Below, one piece after another: positions 1 to 9,694 of a stretch of DNA of 64,000 nucleotides. Under the pieces are notes generated by a model, which saw only the letters and a program-made list of their open reading frames with translations, was not told the DNA's origin and ran no database searches. Origin of the DNA: Catenaria anguillulae PL171 (Eukaryota > Blastocladiomycota > Blastocladiomycetes > Blastocladiales > Catenariaceae); contig MCFL01000001.1 of assembly GCA_002102555.1 (NCBI GenBank), forward strand, positions 1,178,001 to 1,242,000. The letters are read 5' to 3'. Within the stretch, counting starts at the first letter, position 1, and each line of letters begins with the position of its first letter. The translations under genes were made by a program, and so were the position numbers.

Positions 1-17
1 CAGCCTGGTCCAGTTGA

Positions 18-1583
18 TTTGACTTCCACTCTAGCTCGGACTGGCAATTCATGTCAGTTCTTCTCAATGCCGTCATCGAAAAGGACCAGCACGATTGGGG
101 ACCGCAGCAGCAACGTCAGCTCATGTTAGTCCTGTTGACCATCGCCAGCGGCGTTGATTTTCTTGCTTGCTTCCAAAAGAATCCATCTTGGACGCAGTCG
201 TCGCCACTCACGATTTACCGCTCATTGTGACTTTTATGTTGGAGCACAATCGGTTTCAACGTACATTAGTCCTGTTGACTTCATGTCACTCTTTGTGTCG
301 GCGAGCTCCAACGACCATGCAAACATGTTTTAGCTCTTTACCAAGACGCATCCGGCGGCGATCGGCTCGCATTCGTCAACGCAATCGCCCGCCGGCATAC
401 CCGAAATCAAATTCCCTTTCCCTGTCTATCAAGTCCCACAAACCTACGCGCTTGCCGGTGTACCCTCGGCTCATTTCTCATCCCTCTTGCGGTTCTTCCA
501 CCCTCGCCATTTCTCGACGTGGCTGCTCACATGTGACAGCACTGCCTGGGCAAAGTACGCACGCGGCCTCAACGATCTCACCTGGCTTGTGTCGCACGTT
601 CACATACATGTCGCCATGATGCACGCACTCGGGATTCACCGACTGGCTCAATTCGGCTATCAAGACGACTACGACAGCGACGCGACAACAGATGGGGGGG
701 GGGGAGTGCCAACGCTGGCAAGACGACCAGCGTACACTCGAGCCAGACCAGACGCATTGCATTCGTCCTTGTGCACGTGCCCGTGGATGTCGTTGGCCAG
801 CAGACACATTCGACTTGGTCACTTCGGCCGCAGACCGTTGATGGCGGCGATGGCCCGTCAATGTGGCACACGGTCCGCGATGCCGCGCATTGACGCGTGC
901 TGCGCGCGAGTCGGCGCCTGGGGATCGGTTGCTTGAGCGGCTTGTGTCGGGCAAGTGCCACGTGCCGTACAATCTGATTCAAAAAAACGAGTGGATGGCC
1001 GAGGCAAAGGCCGTTGCCAGGCTGATTCGGTTAATGGACAGTCACGATCCAAGCGACAAGGACTGGATGGATTACCTTGATTCAGTCGCCCCGGTTTTGG
1101 TAGTTGATGGCGACGATGGGATGGCGTCGGAAATTGCAGTCAACTGGGCTGCTGTGCGAACCGAAGAAATCAACCAGTTGGGTGCCCCGGCTGCCCGGGA
1201 TTGGTGTCTGAGGACCGGTTTGACGCGGCCGTCAGAATGATTCAAGCGGACCAAGTTTGGCTCGCGGAATTTGCATCGTCGGATTGGGCTCGTGTTTTGG
1301 ATACAATCAAGTCGCAGGTGGATCGGATCCAAAGTCAGAAGGGGGGATCAAGGCTATGAGATTAGGCTGAAAGAGATGTTGGCCAATGCGGCGGTTCTTG
1401 TGCGTGAACGGTCGAGTCTCTGTGACAAATGGGTGGGCGAACATGACTTTGTTGCTTGGGCAGTAGCAGCATGACTGGTGGGTTGACAAAATCAATACAG
1501 CTTCAGGAGATGATGCATTCATGGCGAGTCTTCTCGTGGTTGGATCAAATCATGACTGCGTCGTCGCGTATTATGCAAACTGA
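18..1583 (+). pseudogene. Broken unrecognised protein-coding locus
   Basis: I do not recognise this protein. Protein-like stretches follow one another in changing frames: from an ATG at 51 (MSVLLNAVIEKDQHDWG), then about 165-245 (ILDAVVATHDLPLIV), 333-420, about 440-692 (FSTWLLTCDSTAWAKYARGL), 705-890, about 892-1200 (LIRLMDSHDPSDKDWMDYL), 1204-1357, about 1360-1472 and 1467-1583 (DWWVDKINTASGDD), ending at a TGA. Each piece has ordinary composition, while the other frames there are closed or Arg/Pro/Ser-rich. One break is at a run of 12 G (693-704), another at a run of six G near 1341. No splice sites explain the switches. The 5' end may lie outside the window. It is either a decayed gene or a real gene in badly polished sequence; the same single-base losses occur elsewhere in the window. 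Confidence 0.45.
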
Positions 1584-2264
1584 ACCTGTTAAACTTGCTC
1601 AGTCGAGTCCAACAAGATCGACCAGTGTGGAAAAGATGTATAGGTAACGATCATGAAGTCTGGCACTTGGCATGAGGCTTGTCCTCTAGACCGACACCGG
1701 GCACTCTGCAGCTGACTGTTACTTGTCACATACTACACGCACGATCTGGTGAAATAGGCACAGTTTTAGTGTGAGGGTGCCACCGGCCACTATGGCTTGA
1801 TGGTGGGTGACCGTGTTCGCACACTGCATGCATATGTTTACTTTCAGTGTCATGCGGTCGAGTAAGCGCTTTGACAGCCGGTAAGCTCATGCTACCTTCC
1901 GGAGCTAGCAGAGATCACGCATTCGAATGGTGTGTCGGCCAATACCGCCACGGACTTCATTCCCAGCACGACACAGACACAGGAAGGGTGATGGACGGAT
2001 TCCGAGCGAGGCTGTTAACGGATCCGAATCGAGAATAGAGAGCACCCGGCGAACGATCCGGCGTGAATTCCGGACGGAGGCTATAAAGCGGTCAGTCATC
2101 CCTCGAGCTCATCCAATCATTGTTGAGTCCGTTCGTCCGTGATCTTGCCTCCATGCATTTGTTTCTGTCGTTCGTCACAGTCGTAGTTGCAGTAACGGTG
2201 TATCATACCCCAAGCGGCAGGTTCCGCAATCTAGTCCACCATAGCCCGCTTGCTCATTCGCCCC
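1584..2264. other. Intergenic and 5' region of membrane-protein copy A
   Basis: I see no gene here. The last 200 bases resemble the region upstream of copy B (about 7340-7540): both have a TATA-like element followed by a TCCCTC-containing stretch and the shared string GTGATCTTGCC (2138 and 7431), so the duplication includes the promoter. Confidence 0.5.
2082..2087 (+). promoter_or_regulatory. TATA-like box of membrane-protein copy A
   Basis: TATAAA lies 178 bases before the chosen ATG. A TATATA occupies the matching place upstream of copy B (7384-7389), in a similar context (TATAaAGCGgtc versus TATAtAGCGttc). Conservation between the copies supports a core promoter; no experimental support is available. 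Confidence 0.45.
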
Positions 2265-4604
2265 ATGAATCCCGCTCGCCCAAAGTTCGTGATCACGATC
2301 CCAGGGCAGCTGTGCCGTCCAACAACAGCGTTCCCATTGACGCCGCGTCCAGTCGAACGTGTCTTGGTCATTTTGATCCTTCTCGCCGTCATGGTTTTGC
2401 TATCTTCGGGTGCAGGCGTACATGGTCTTGCCCAGGGTCAACGTCACCAAACGATCCGCCAACCTCTGGCTCAACTGGGCAGGCCCATGACCGTGGCGGA
2501 CGTGTGCAAGGACTTGAGAGATCGCGACAGTTGCGAGACTCGCAATATCACGACGGCCCAAGCCGGCGCTTCCAGTGGGTCAGAGTTTCGGTGCTATTGG
2601 AACGGTAACAACTGCTTGATCGGTGCGTTCAACTCTCGTCTTGCGTGAACCGGCACAAAGTCATAAGTGTATTGACGGATTGATCGTTGTTTTCAACAAG
2701 CCGATGTGTGTCCGTCCGACTGCGCCAAATCGCAAACCTGCCGCCGCTGTCCGTCCATGCCCGACTTGTGCCAACCAAACTACCTTCCATGCCCGGAGAG
2801 GTGCTCTGCCTTCCTCTCCGAATCCGCCTGCAATGCGTGGTCGACTCGGCGTGGCAATCTGTCGGCTTGTGGGTGGGACCAAAAGAGCGCAAAGTGCATC
2901 GGCAACGAACGCACGGCCTCGAATCCCACGGCCATTCTCGCCATCCCAACAGCCGATCCGACCTTGTTGCCGACGCCTTCGGTCCTCGGACAATCCCCCG
3001 AATCCACGACGGAAGATCCTGTCGACACTCCTATTCCTGACGCAACGAGAACGTCAGACTCTGTTGCTGGTTCAGAACCCGTCTCGATCGCGACCGTGCT
3101 GTATGCATCGGGCTCACTAGCCCTGCTTGTCGTGTTCGGCCTTCGCGCCATGATTGCTCAATGGAGATACAAGAGCCGTCAACGCAGGCTGGACGATCTG
3201 TTCGCTTTCGAGCACGACAAGCCCGGTTGTACTGGCGCAGGACAATCCAATTTGTCATCACCTGCGACGTTAGAGGCAGTCCCATTGACGGGAAACTCGG
3301 TGATTGCGTCTTTTTCGAGTACGCCAAGGCCAGCGTCGCCGCCGACGACTGTTCGATCGAGTATCTTTCGGGCTGCGACACCTCCTTCGACGTCGAGGTT
3401 GACAACAGTCAGCTGGTCTCGTTCAAGGTCGACTTCCGGGTCACGGTATGGAAACGTGGCAGCAGGCAGTGGCACAAGATCATTGGATCGGTCGGTCGGC
3501 ATGACGTATTTCCCAGTATCGAAGCGTCAAGACTGGCTCCATGACCGGTCAATGCGGTCGACACACCATGATCGGGCCAGTTTGGATCGTGGACGCAGTC
3601 TCGATATTGCCAGGCATGACCATGATTCGGCTTCGCTTGCTCGGACAGCAATCGTTTCGCCGAGGGACACAAGCACGACACTTCAGCGGCCATCCACATC
3701 CATGACCACGGTCTCAAGAGTCCAATCTCCCGCCATCATCTCGGAGCCCATTCTTCATTCGTCCCCTCCGCGGATTCCGAGCCTCGAGTTCCCATCCACT
3801 CTATCACGCCCCTCTGCAGCGACAAGCTCCCTTGTATCGACCCCAACAACCGCAGCACCAATTCCGCGTCCATCCCCAGAATGGCCAGTTACTTCCATGA
3901 AGCCAATGCTCCCGACATCCGATCAGTTGTCCACACCCGTTCCGTCGCCACGCCGCGGTATCCTCGCATCTGGCCGGGCGCAACCCGCCGCGGCCTCGCC
4001 CAACCGACTCCTCATCAACTCAATGGTCGTCTCGGAGCGCGGCATCGTTCTGGATAACGTCACACCCGAAAAGGCCCGAATGACCTTGATTTCCTTTCTC
4101 GATTCGGATGTTGGTTTACCCGCTGGCGCGCCGGCGCCGTCCTTGTACACCCCTGGTGTGTCTCGCCCTCCCGCGTTTGGGCTCCGTCAAGTCCCTGCCA
4201 CTGCGCCCGACACATCTACCCTCAGTTCCGTGTATGCGCTCAACAACGCCTCGACCACGCGTCTGACCGAAAGGACAGAGTATTCGCCATTCCTGACGCA
4301 GTCGGATCTCGTGTATCGCGAGCTCATGCTCATGAATGGCGGGAGTCGACCGCAGAGTTCGGTGATGCCGTCACCAAGTGTTGTGAGCACGCTGTTTGCG
4401 ACGCCCGGCGCGTCGTCAACCGTGGCAATGGTTGGGTCGCCAAAGAACAAGGATATGCTTGCTGGTCAAGCACCTGTGACGCCCGTCAGCCCATATTCGA
4501 TGTACGATATTGGGTACTATGTGGAGCCAGGGTTCGCGGCAGGGTCGAGTCCAGAGGCGCGCGCAAATAATCAGCAGAGTGCCAGCAACAGTCGGTGGAG
4601 ATAA
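2265..4604 (+). CDS. Type I membrane protein with Cys-rich PSI-like ectodomain (copy A)
   Basis: Two exons, 2265-2622 and 2701-4604, encode 753 residues; the 78-base intron (gtgcgt...acaag) removes an in-frame TGA. The ATG at 2265 aligns with the ATG at 7542 in the paralogue. A long n-region precedes a hydrophobic stretch (VLVILILLAVMVLL) and a likely signal-peptidase site after VHGLA, which is conserved in both copies. The ectodomain (about residues 75-175) has some 18 cysteines, with FRCYWNGNNC and ACGWDQKSAKC resembling PSI (plexin-semaphorin-integrin) modules. A second hydrophobic helix (about 250-272, VLYASGSLALLVVFGLRAMI) is followed by basic residues, so the large Ser/Thr/Pro-rich C-terminal part (about 480 residues) should be cytoplasmic. 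The tail carries conserved blocks GIVLDNVTPEKARMTLISFL and YSMYDIGYYVEP. A surface sensor or adhesion role is inference; I know no named family. Confidence 0.75.
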
Positions 4605-4696
4605 GCAAGTCTTGTAACCGTATGTATCAGTCAAAGATTGGAAAGTAGCCTGTTTGGAAGAAACGTGGAATATACTGGCACTACATCAACATGTAA

Positions 4697-6454
4697 TCAC
4701 ACTGCCGTCACTGTCATCGTCTTTTGCTGGGCCGGGTCTGATCTCGAGTTGCTTGGGCCAGCTATCATGTCCACAACTGCGGGAGCCCGCTTGCCTGCTT
4801 TGGTCTGGGATTGAACCAAGACTTCGGTGGCTGTCGGCTTGGGCGTCCCGCGCCTTGACGACGATGAGTGCTTATGCCCAGGAGGTGGAGGAACTGAGAG
4901 TGTGATTGTGCCAGAGTTGGATCGGTGGATGGGTGAGCTGCTCGATTGGCGATTGGGGCTGTGAATCAAGCACGGTTAGCAAAGAAAAAAAAATCAAGAG
5001 CTGCAGAAGCTGAAGAAGTGGCAAGTCATGTACCGAAGAGCCGACATTTGAGCAATCTCCACTTTGCGCCGCCACGACCGAACCTTGGTGTAAATCTCCT
5101 CTTGCTCTGCCTGTTGAGACAAAATGTCGTCAGAGATGCTCGAGAACAAGCATCAACCTAATCCCAGGGAATGCACGCGTACCTTGAGCATGACATATTC
5201 CATCACGCTGGGAACAGAGTACTCTTTCCCGGCTGTCACCAGTGCCTTGTTCACCTTGACCGCCTTTGCCACATCCTTCTTGACCTGCTCCCCCTCGACT
5301 CTTAACCTCTCCAACAACTCTTTTCGGGCCTTCAGCTCTGCCCGCAAGCGGCTCGACTCCTCCTCCAACCCTAACAGCTTGCGCTTGTACACATTCATGA
5401 CCTGAACAATGTTTCCGGCCACCAACTTGAGCTTGAGCAGCTCCGTATTGCGCTCCTCAATCTTGGCCAAGTATTGATGGTTTTCAATCTTGAGCTGGTC
5501 GAAATCAATCGCGTGCAGCACCTCGCCCATCTCCTCCTTCTGCCGCAGCTGCAGCATGAGCTTGTTTTTGTGCGTCTTGAGCGTGGCATTCTTCAACCGA
5601 ATCTTTTCCAGTGTCGTATCCCGCGCACGCATCCGATCCTCCCAATACCTGACAACTTTTTCGGCCATGACCTTGCCCGTGCGCTCGTTGAGAGCGCCAT
5701 GCACAATGTCCCTTCGGAACTCGTATTGGTCCTTTTTCAGCTCTGCCAGTCCAATATCAATCTCCTCGAGCTCGGCACGCTGGTTGTCGACAATGCGCGA
5801 CCACTCGCCGCGGCGACGCTCGAGTTCGTCGCGCAACTCTTCAAGTTCGCGGGTGGCAATTTCCGCCTTTTGCTCGGCAGTCAGTTGCACCAGTACATCG
5901 GTGGCTTGCTTGGACTTGTCGCCCTTCTTTCGTTTTGTCGCATTTCCCGCGGCTCCTCCGCCCGCTGCTTGTTGCCCGGCGGCAAGCGATGTCGCCCGTT
6001 GTGTCAAGTCATCGGAAGGACGCGTTGGTGCAGGCGTAGGAGCACCACGGCCATCAGTCTTGCCTTCCTCAGTGACTTTGGCTAGTTTGGATGAGTTGGC
6101 ACCAGGTGTTGCCGACTTGACTGTGGCACCTCCGCCGCCGGCGGTGTTTGAGGAGGGCGGCCCAGAGTTGCTGCGGTTGAAGAAGGATTCGAAAATGGAG
6201 TTTTCGAGCTTGAGGTATTCGTTCTTGCCCTCGAGCTCATTGGCCAGGGCTTCGAGCTGCGCGGCAGAGTAAGACGAAAAGTCGAATTGGTCCAGAGTGT
6301 TTGCCAAGTTGCCACCACTTGGAAGGTGAAGCGCTGGTGCCAGAACGATGCTTGATGGCTGGGTGGCATTGTGGATGCTGGTCATGGTGGAGAGGGTGTT
6401 GGAATGGGACTTGAGCAGTACGTCATTGTGCATGGTTTTTGAGGATCTTTGCAT
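4697..6454 (-). CDS. CFAP263: CCDC113/CFAP263 homologue, axonemal coiled-coil protein
   Basis: Three exons (6454-5183, 5110-5034, 4958-4697; introns of 72 and 75 bases with GT-AG ends) encode 536 residues. The long helix contains EMGEVLHAIDFDQLKIENHQ and LLKLKLVAGNIVQVMNVYK, which match the diagnostic part of the CCDC113 family, and exon 2 continues it with VRSWRRKVEIAQM. In animals and algae the family is found at centriolar satellites and on the axoneme, where it connects structures at the base of radial spoke 3. Residues about 80-190 are low complexity and the last 85 are Ser/Pro-rich, both outside the conserved core. Presence of the gene implies a motile cilium. It sits on the minus strand between the two copies of a duplicated membrane-protein gene. 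The ATG at 6454 is the first; one at 6433 is also possible. Confidence 0.9.
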
Positions 6455-7541
6455 TGCTTTGAGTGGATTCAGACCTCGAACTATTCATCGGCATGCATTT
6501 GAGGGTCGATTGGGTCGACAGAGGGTGAGGACAGCCGCGGTCAACCTCGTTCACGCTCCATGTCTGACGTGTTTCACGCAAGTAAAGAATGTCTGCAGTG
6601 CATGCTCCTCTCGCTGGCCTCGGGGACGTCAATACATCTTCGTACGTCCTAGAGAGACAATTGCGTATGATGCAACTACCAGAAAACCTCGTCAGAGACT
6701 CTTTGCAATCGAAATCCAGATCGCGGTGGGAAAGTCAATCGAATCAAGCATTCATGTCAGCGGAGGAACCACCGATCCCAGCAAAGCATCCATGTCTCAG
6801 GCGGAATGCTTGCTGCAACATAATCCCGCCATTTTTTACCCGCCACTCGACCCAGGCTCGCGCCAGTCATTCGTGCTCGGATCAGATCATGTTTTCATGT
6901 TCGCGTTCTTGTGGAGCCATTCAAGTTGTCATCGTTCGATATATGCCACATATTGCGTAAACCGTGCGACACAAAGATAAAGACGGATGATAAATAAATA
7001 CAAGAACCCTACTAGCTGCAGGTGCACAAGCCGACTCGATGGTCATGGGCCCCGGCATTTAGATTGAGGCTTGCCCTCCGCTCCATCGTGCGGTGGTGCT
7101 CAGCCTGGTTTCGATTAGAGTACATACTGCCACCTTCACGCAAAGTTGACGTTGAATGATCCGATCCCAAGCATGTGGTGCCACCGGTAACGCTTTCTGC
7201 TGGTACCTACCGGCAGGTGTTTAACTGGCCATTTCATGTCCACATAAACGCTTAAAGGGGATCGACTGGTTTCTTGGCCGATCACGCCACCTTCCTCATC
7301 ATCCTTACCGTCTTTACCAAGTGTACCTAGAAGGTCACGCACAATGCGGACAGTGAATGATCCGGCAATGTGACGGCTCTAAGTATATAGCGTTCCGCTA
7401 TCCCTCAGACTCACCCACTCCATTGCCGGTGTGATCTTGCCTGATCGCTCCATGTCCTTGTTTTGCTGTCGTTGCAGCGCGGCGGGTCCCGCAATTTTCC
7501 TCGCTTGCATGCTGGCCATGTATACCACCCCTTCAACTTCA
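6455..7541. other. Intergenic region and promoter of copy B
   Basis: About 1.1 kb with no supported gene. Open stretches here are short, Ser/Arg-rich and have no paralogue. The last 150 bases resemble the promoter of copy A. Confidence 0.5.
7384..7389 (+). promoter_or_regulatory. TATA-like box of membrane-protein copy B
   Basis: TATATA stands in the position that aligns with TATAAA at 2082-2087 upstream of copy A. Confidence 0.35.
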
Positions 7542-9260
7542 ATGTTCAAGATCGCCAACCATCATGGGAGGCTGTGCTGCCCCGTCAAGTCGTTCCCATC
7601 GCCGCCACATACAATCCCATTTGCCTCACCAATGATCGTTTTGGCCATCATGGTGTTTTCGATATCGGATTCGAGCGTGCATGGACTAGCCCAGGGTCAC
7701 CGTCGTCGTCAAGTGCGCCCCAAACCTGCCCCAACGTCTCCCGATGAAACCGCCACGCTCGAAGTCGCCTCTTCTGTCGATTCTGCCACACTCAACACGT
7801 TGGTCTTTGCATTGACCTCGCTGGCTCTACTCGTCACGTTTGTCCTCGGCGCCATGATCGCGCATCGATGTTGCAGGAACCGCAAACGAAAGACGGACGA
7901 TCCGTTCGCTTTTGAGCACACCAAGCTCAGCGAGACCGGTGGTCCGGGTGATCGCGCAGTACTAGCCGATCTGTCGTCGCCGGCGACTTTGGAGGCGGTT
8001 CCATTGACCGGAAACTCTGCGGTTCCGTTGCCTTCGACCAAGCCGCGGCCGCCCCCAGTGACGGCTGTCGGATCAGGGAGTGTGATGCTGGCGGGACCAC
8101 CTCCACCGACATCGAGGATGACAACGGTCAGCTGGGCGACGCGGTCAAGTTCCGGGTCACAGTATGGGACAGCCCCAGGCCGCCCAACGCGGTCGCTGGA
8201 TTGGCCCGAAGGCATGACGGCTGTCAGATTGGCCAGTATAGCGAGAGCGGGGACGCCGCCATCGACCTCGAGGCTAACAACCGTCAGCTGGGCCCGGTCG
8301 AGGTCGAGTTCTGGGTCACGGTATGGGCCTGCGTTAGGTCGTCAGACGCGGTCATTGGATCGGTCGGCGGGGTTGACGCTTTACCCTGTGGCGAAACGGC
8401 AGGACTGGCTGCATGAAGATGGGTGCAGTTAACCCGTGAGGACACAGCCAGTTTGCCGCGCGGGCGTAGCACTCTTGTCGTTCCCCGTCGCAGCAGTGAC
8501 GATTCAGGCTCTCTTGCTCGCAAAGCAATTGGATCATCATCGAGGAGGACCAGCACGATGCCTCAACAGCCATCCGCTTCCATCCAATCGACCGACAAAT
8601 CGGAGTCCATTCTTCACTTGTCCCTTCCGCGGCTGCCTAGCCTCGAGTTCCCTTCCACTCTATCCCGCCCTTCAGCACCTACCAGCCCGGTCGAATCCAA
8701 TCCTACCACTCCTGCACCGATTCCGCGTCCATCGCCAGCTTGGCCAGTCACGGACGTGAAACCGATGCTGCTCCCGACATCCTACCAGCTGTCCACGCCA
8801 GTCTTGCCTCCACGTCGCGGTATCCTAGCACCAGGCCGCTCACGTGCCACAGCAGTCTCATCCGACCAACTCGTCTTCAACTCAAGGCTTGTCACGGAGC
8901 ACGGAATCGTTCTGGATACCGTCACCCCGGATCAAGCCCGAATGACCATGATTTCATTTCTCGATTCGGAAGTCAGCTTGCCCGCGGGCGCATCCACATC
9001 CCACCGAGCGTTTCGCGGCCGTCGCATTTTGTGTACCGCGAACTCATGCTCATGAATGGTGGGAGCCGAGTCCAACGATCGGTGCCGTCAACTAGTATTG
9101 TGAGCACGCTGTTTCCCACAACGGGTGTGCGTCGACGGTTGGGTCGACCAAAGCAAAGGGTTTAGTCGCGGCACAAGCACCCGTGACGCCGAAAAGCGCC
9201 TACTCCTTGTACGATATTGGATACTACATGGAACCAGAGACCCCGCTATCTGTGGGTTGA
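7542..9260 (+). pseudogene. Membrane-protein copy B, lacking the Cys-rich ectodomain and frame-broken
   Basis: Paralogue of 2265-4604. It keeps the signal peptide (VHGLAQG), the membrane helix (LVFALTSLALLVTFVLGAMI), the juxtamembrane DDPFAFEH and ATLEAVPLTGNS, and the tail blocks GIVLDTVTPDQARMTMISFL and YSLYDIGYYMEP. The whole Cys-rich ectodomain is missing: only about 40 residues separate signal peptide and membrane helix, against roughly 190 in copy A. The frame changes three times, near 8420, 9000 and 9130, each time as if one base were lost, before the homologous stop at 9258-9260. An internal duplication in the tail is described separately. The frame breaks may be sequence errors, so a working short isoform lacking the ectodomain is possible; the loss of the ectodomain is not explained by such errors. 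Confidence 0.7.
8098..8376 (+). repeat. Internal tandem duplication in copy B
   Basis: Two related units of about 120-150 bases, at 8098-8215 and 8251-8376, each encode a segment of the form PPxTSRxTTVSWxxxSSSGS followed by QYG or RYG and TRSLD. Copy A has one such unit (about 3371-3510). The duplication arose after the two genes separated, or copy A lost a unit. Confidence 0.7.
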
Positions 9261-9694
9261 GTACTGAGCGTCCGGGATGAATCAGCAGAGCGCACCCAGG
9301 AATCGATGGAGGTGACTTGACTTGTACATATCCGTCCAAGATAGTAGACCACTTTGTTCAGTTCAACATGATGTATGTATATACCTCTGTTTTCTGTACA
9401 TATTGGCGCCGGTGTGGGACTTGAGCTAAACGCGTATCGTGTGACGCGTCAACAACACCATCTATTACCAACTCTCCTCGATCTTTTCCCCTCCGACCTT
9501 CCAGACCATACATTTATGCTGCTTCCCTCAGTGACCCATGTGCGATGTTGCAAAAATAGACCACCGACAGATACCCTATGCATTACAGCTCTCTATCGCT
9601 GGCAGTAATTGCAATCGACTCTAGCACAGCGAGTATACATCGCACCTTCGTTCGCGACATCGCGAGCGACCCCCTCCTCGTTACATACGATATC
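9261..9694. other. Intergenic spacer
   Basis: No gene seen. An in-frame ATG at 9578 could extend the next protein by 39 residues. Confidence 0.5.

Noticed and set aside
2120-2608. Upstream start at 2153 for membrane-protein copy A
   Set aside because: It is in another frame from the signal peptide, and the alignment with copy B supports the ATG at 2265.
6589-6960. 123-codon plus-strand frame between CFAP263 and copy B
   Set aside because: Composition is atypical, there are no splice sites, no paralogue near copy A and no domain.
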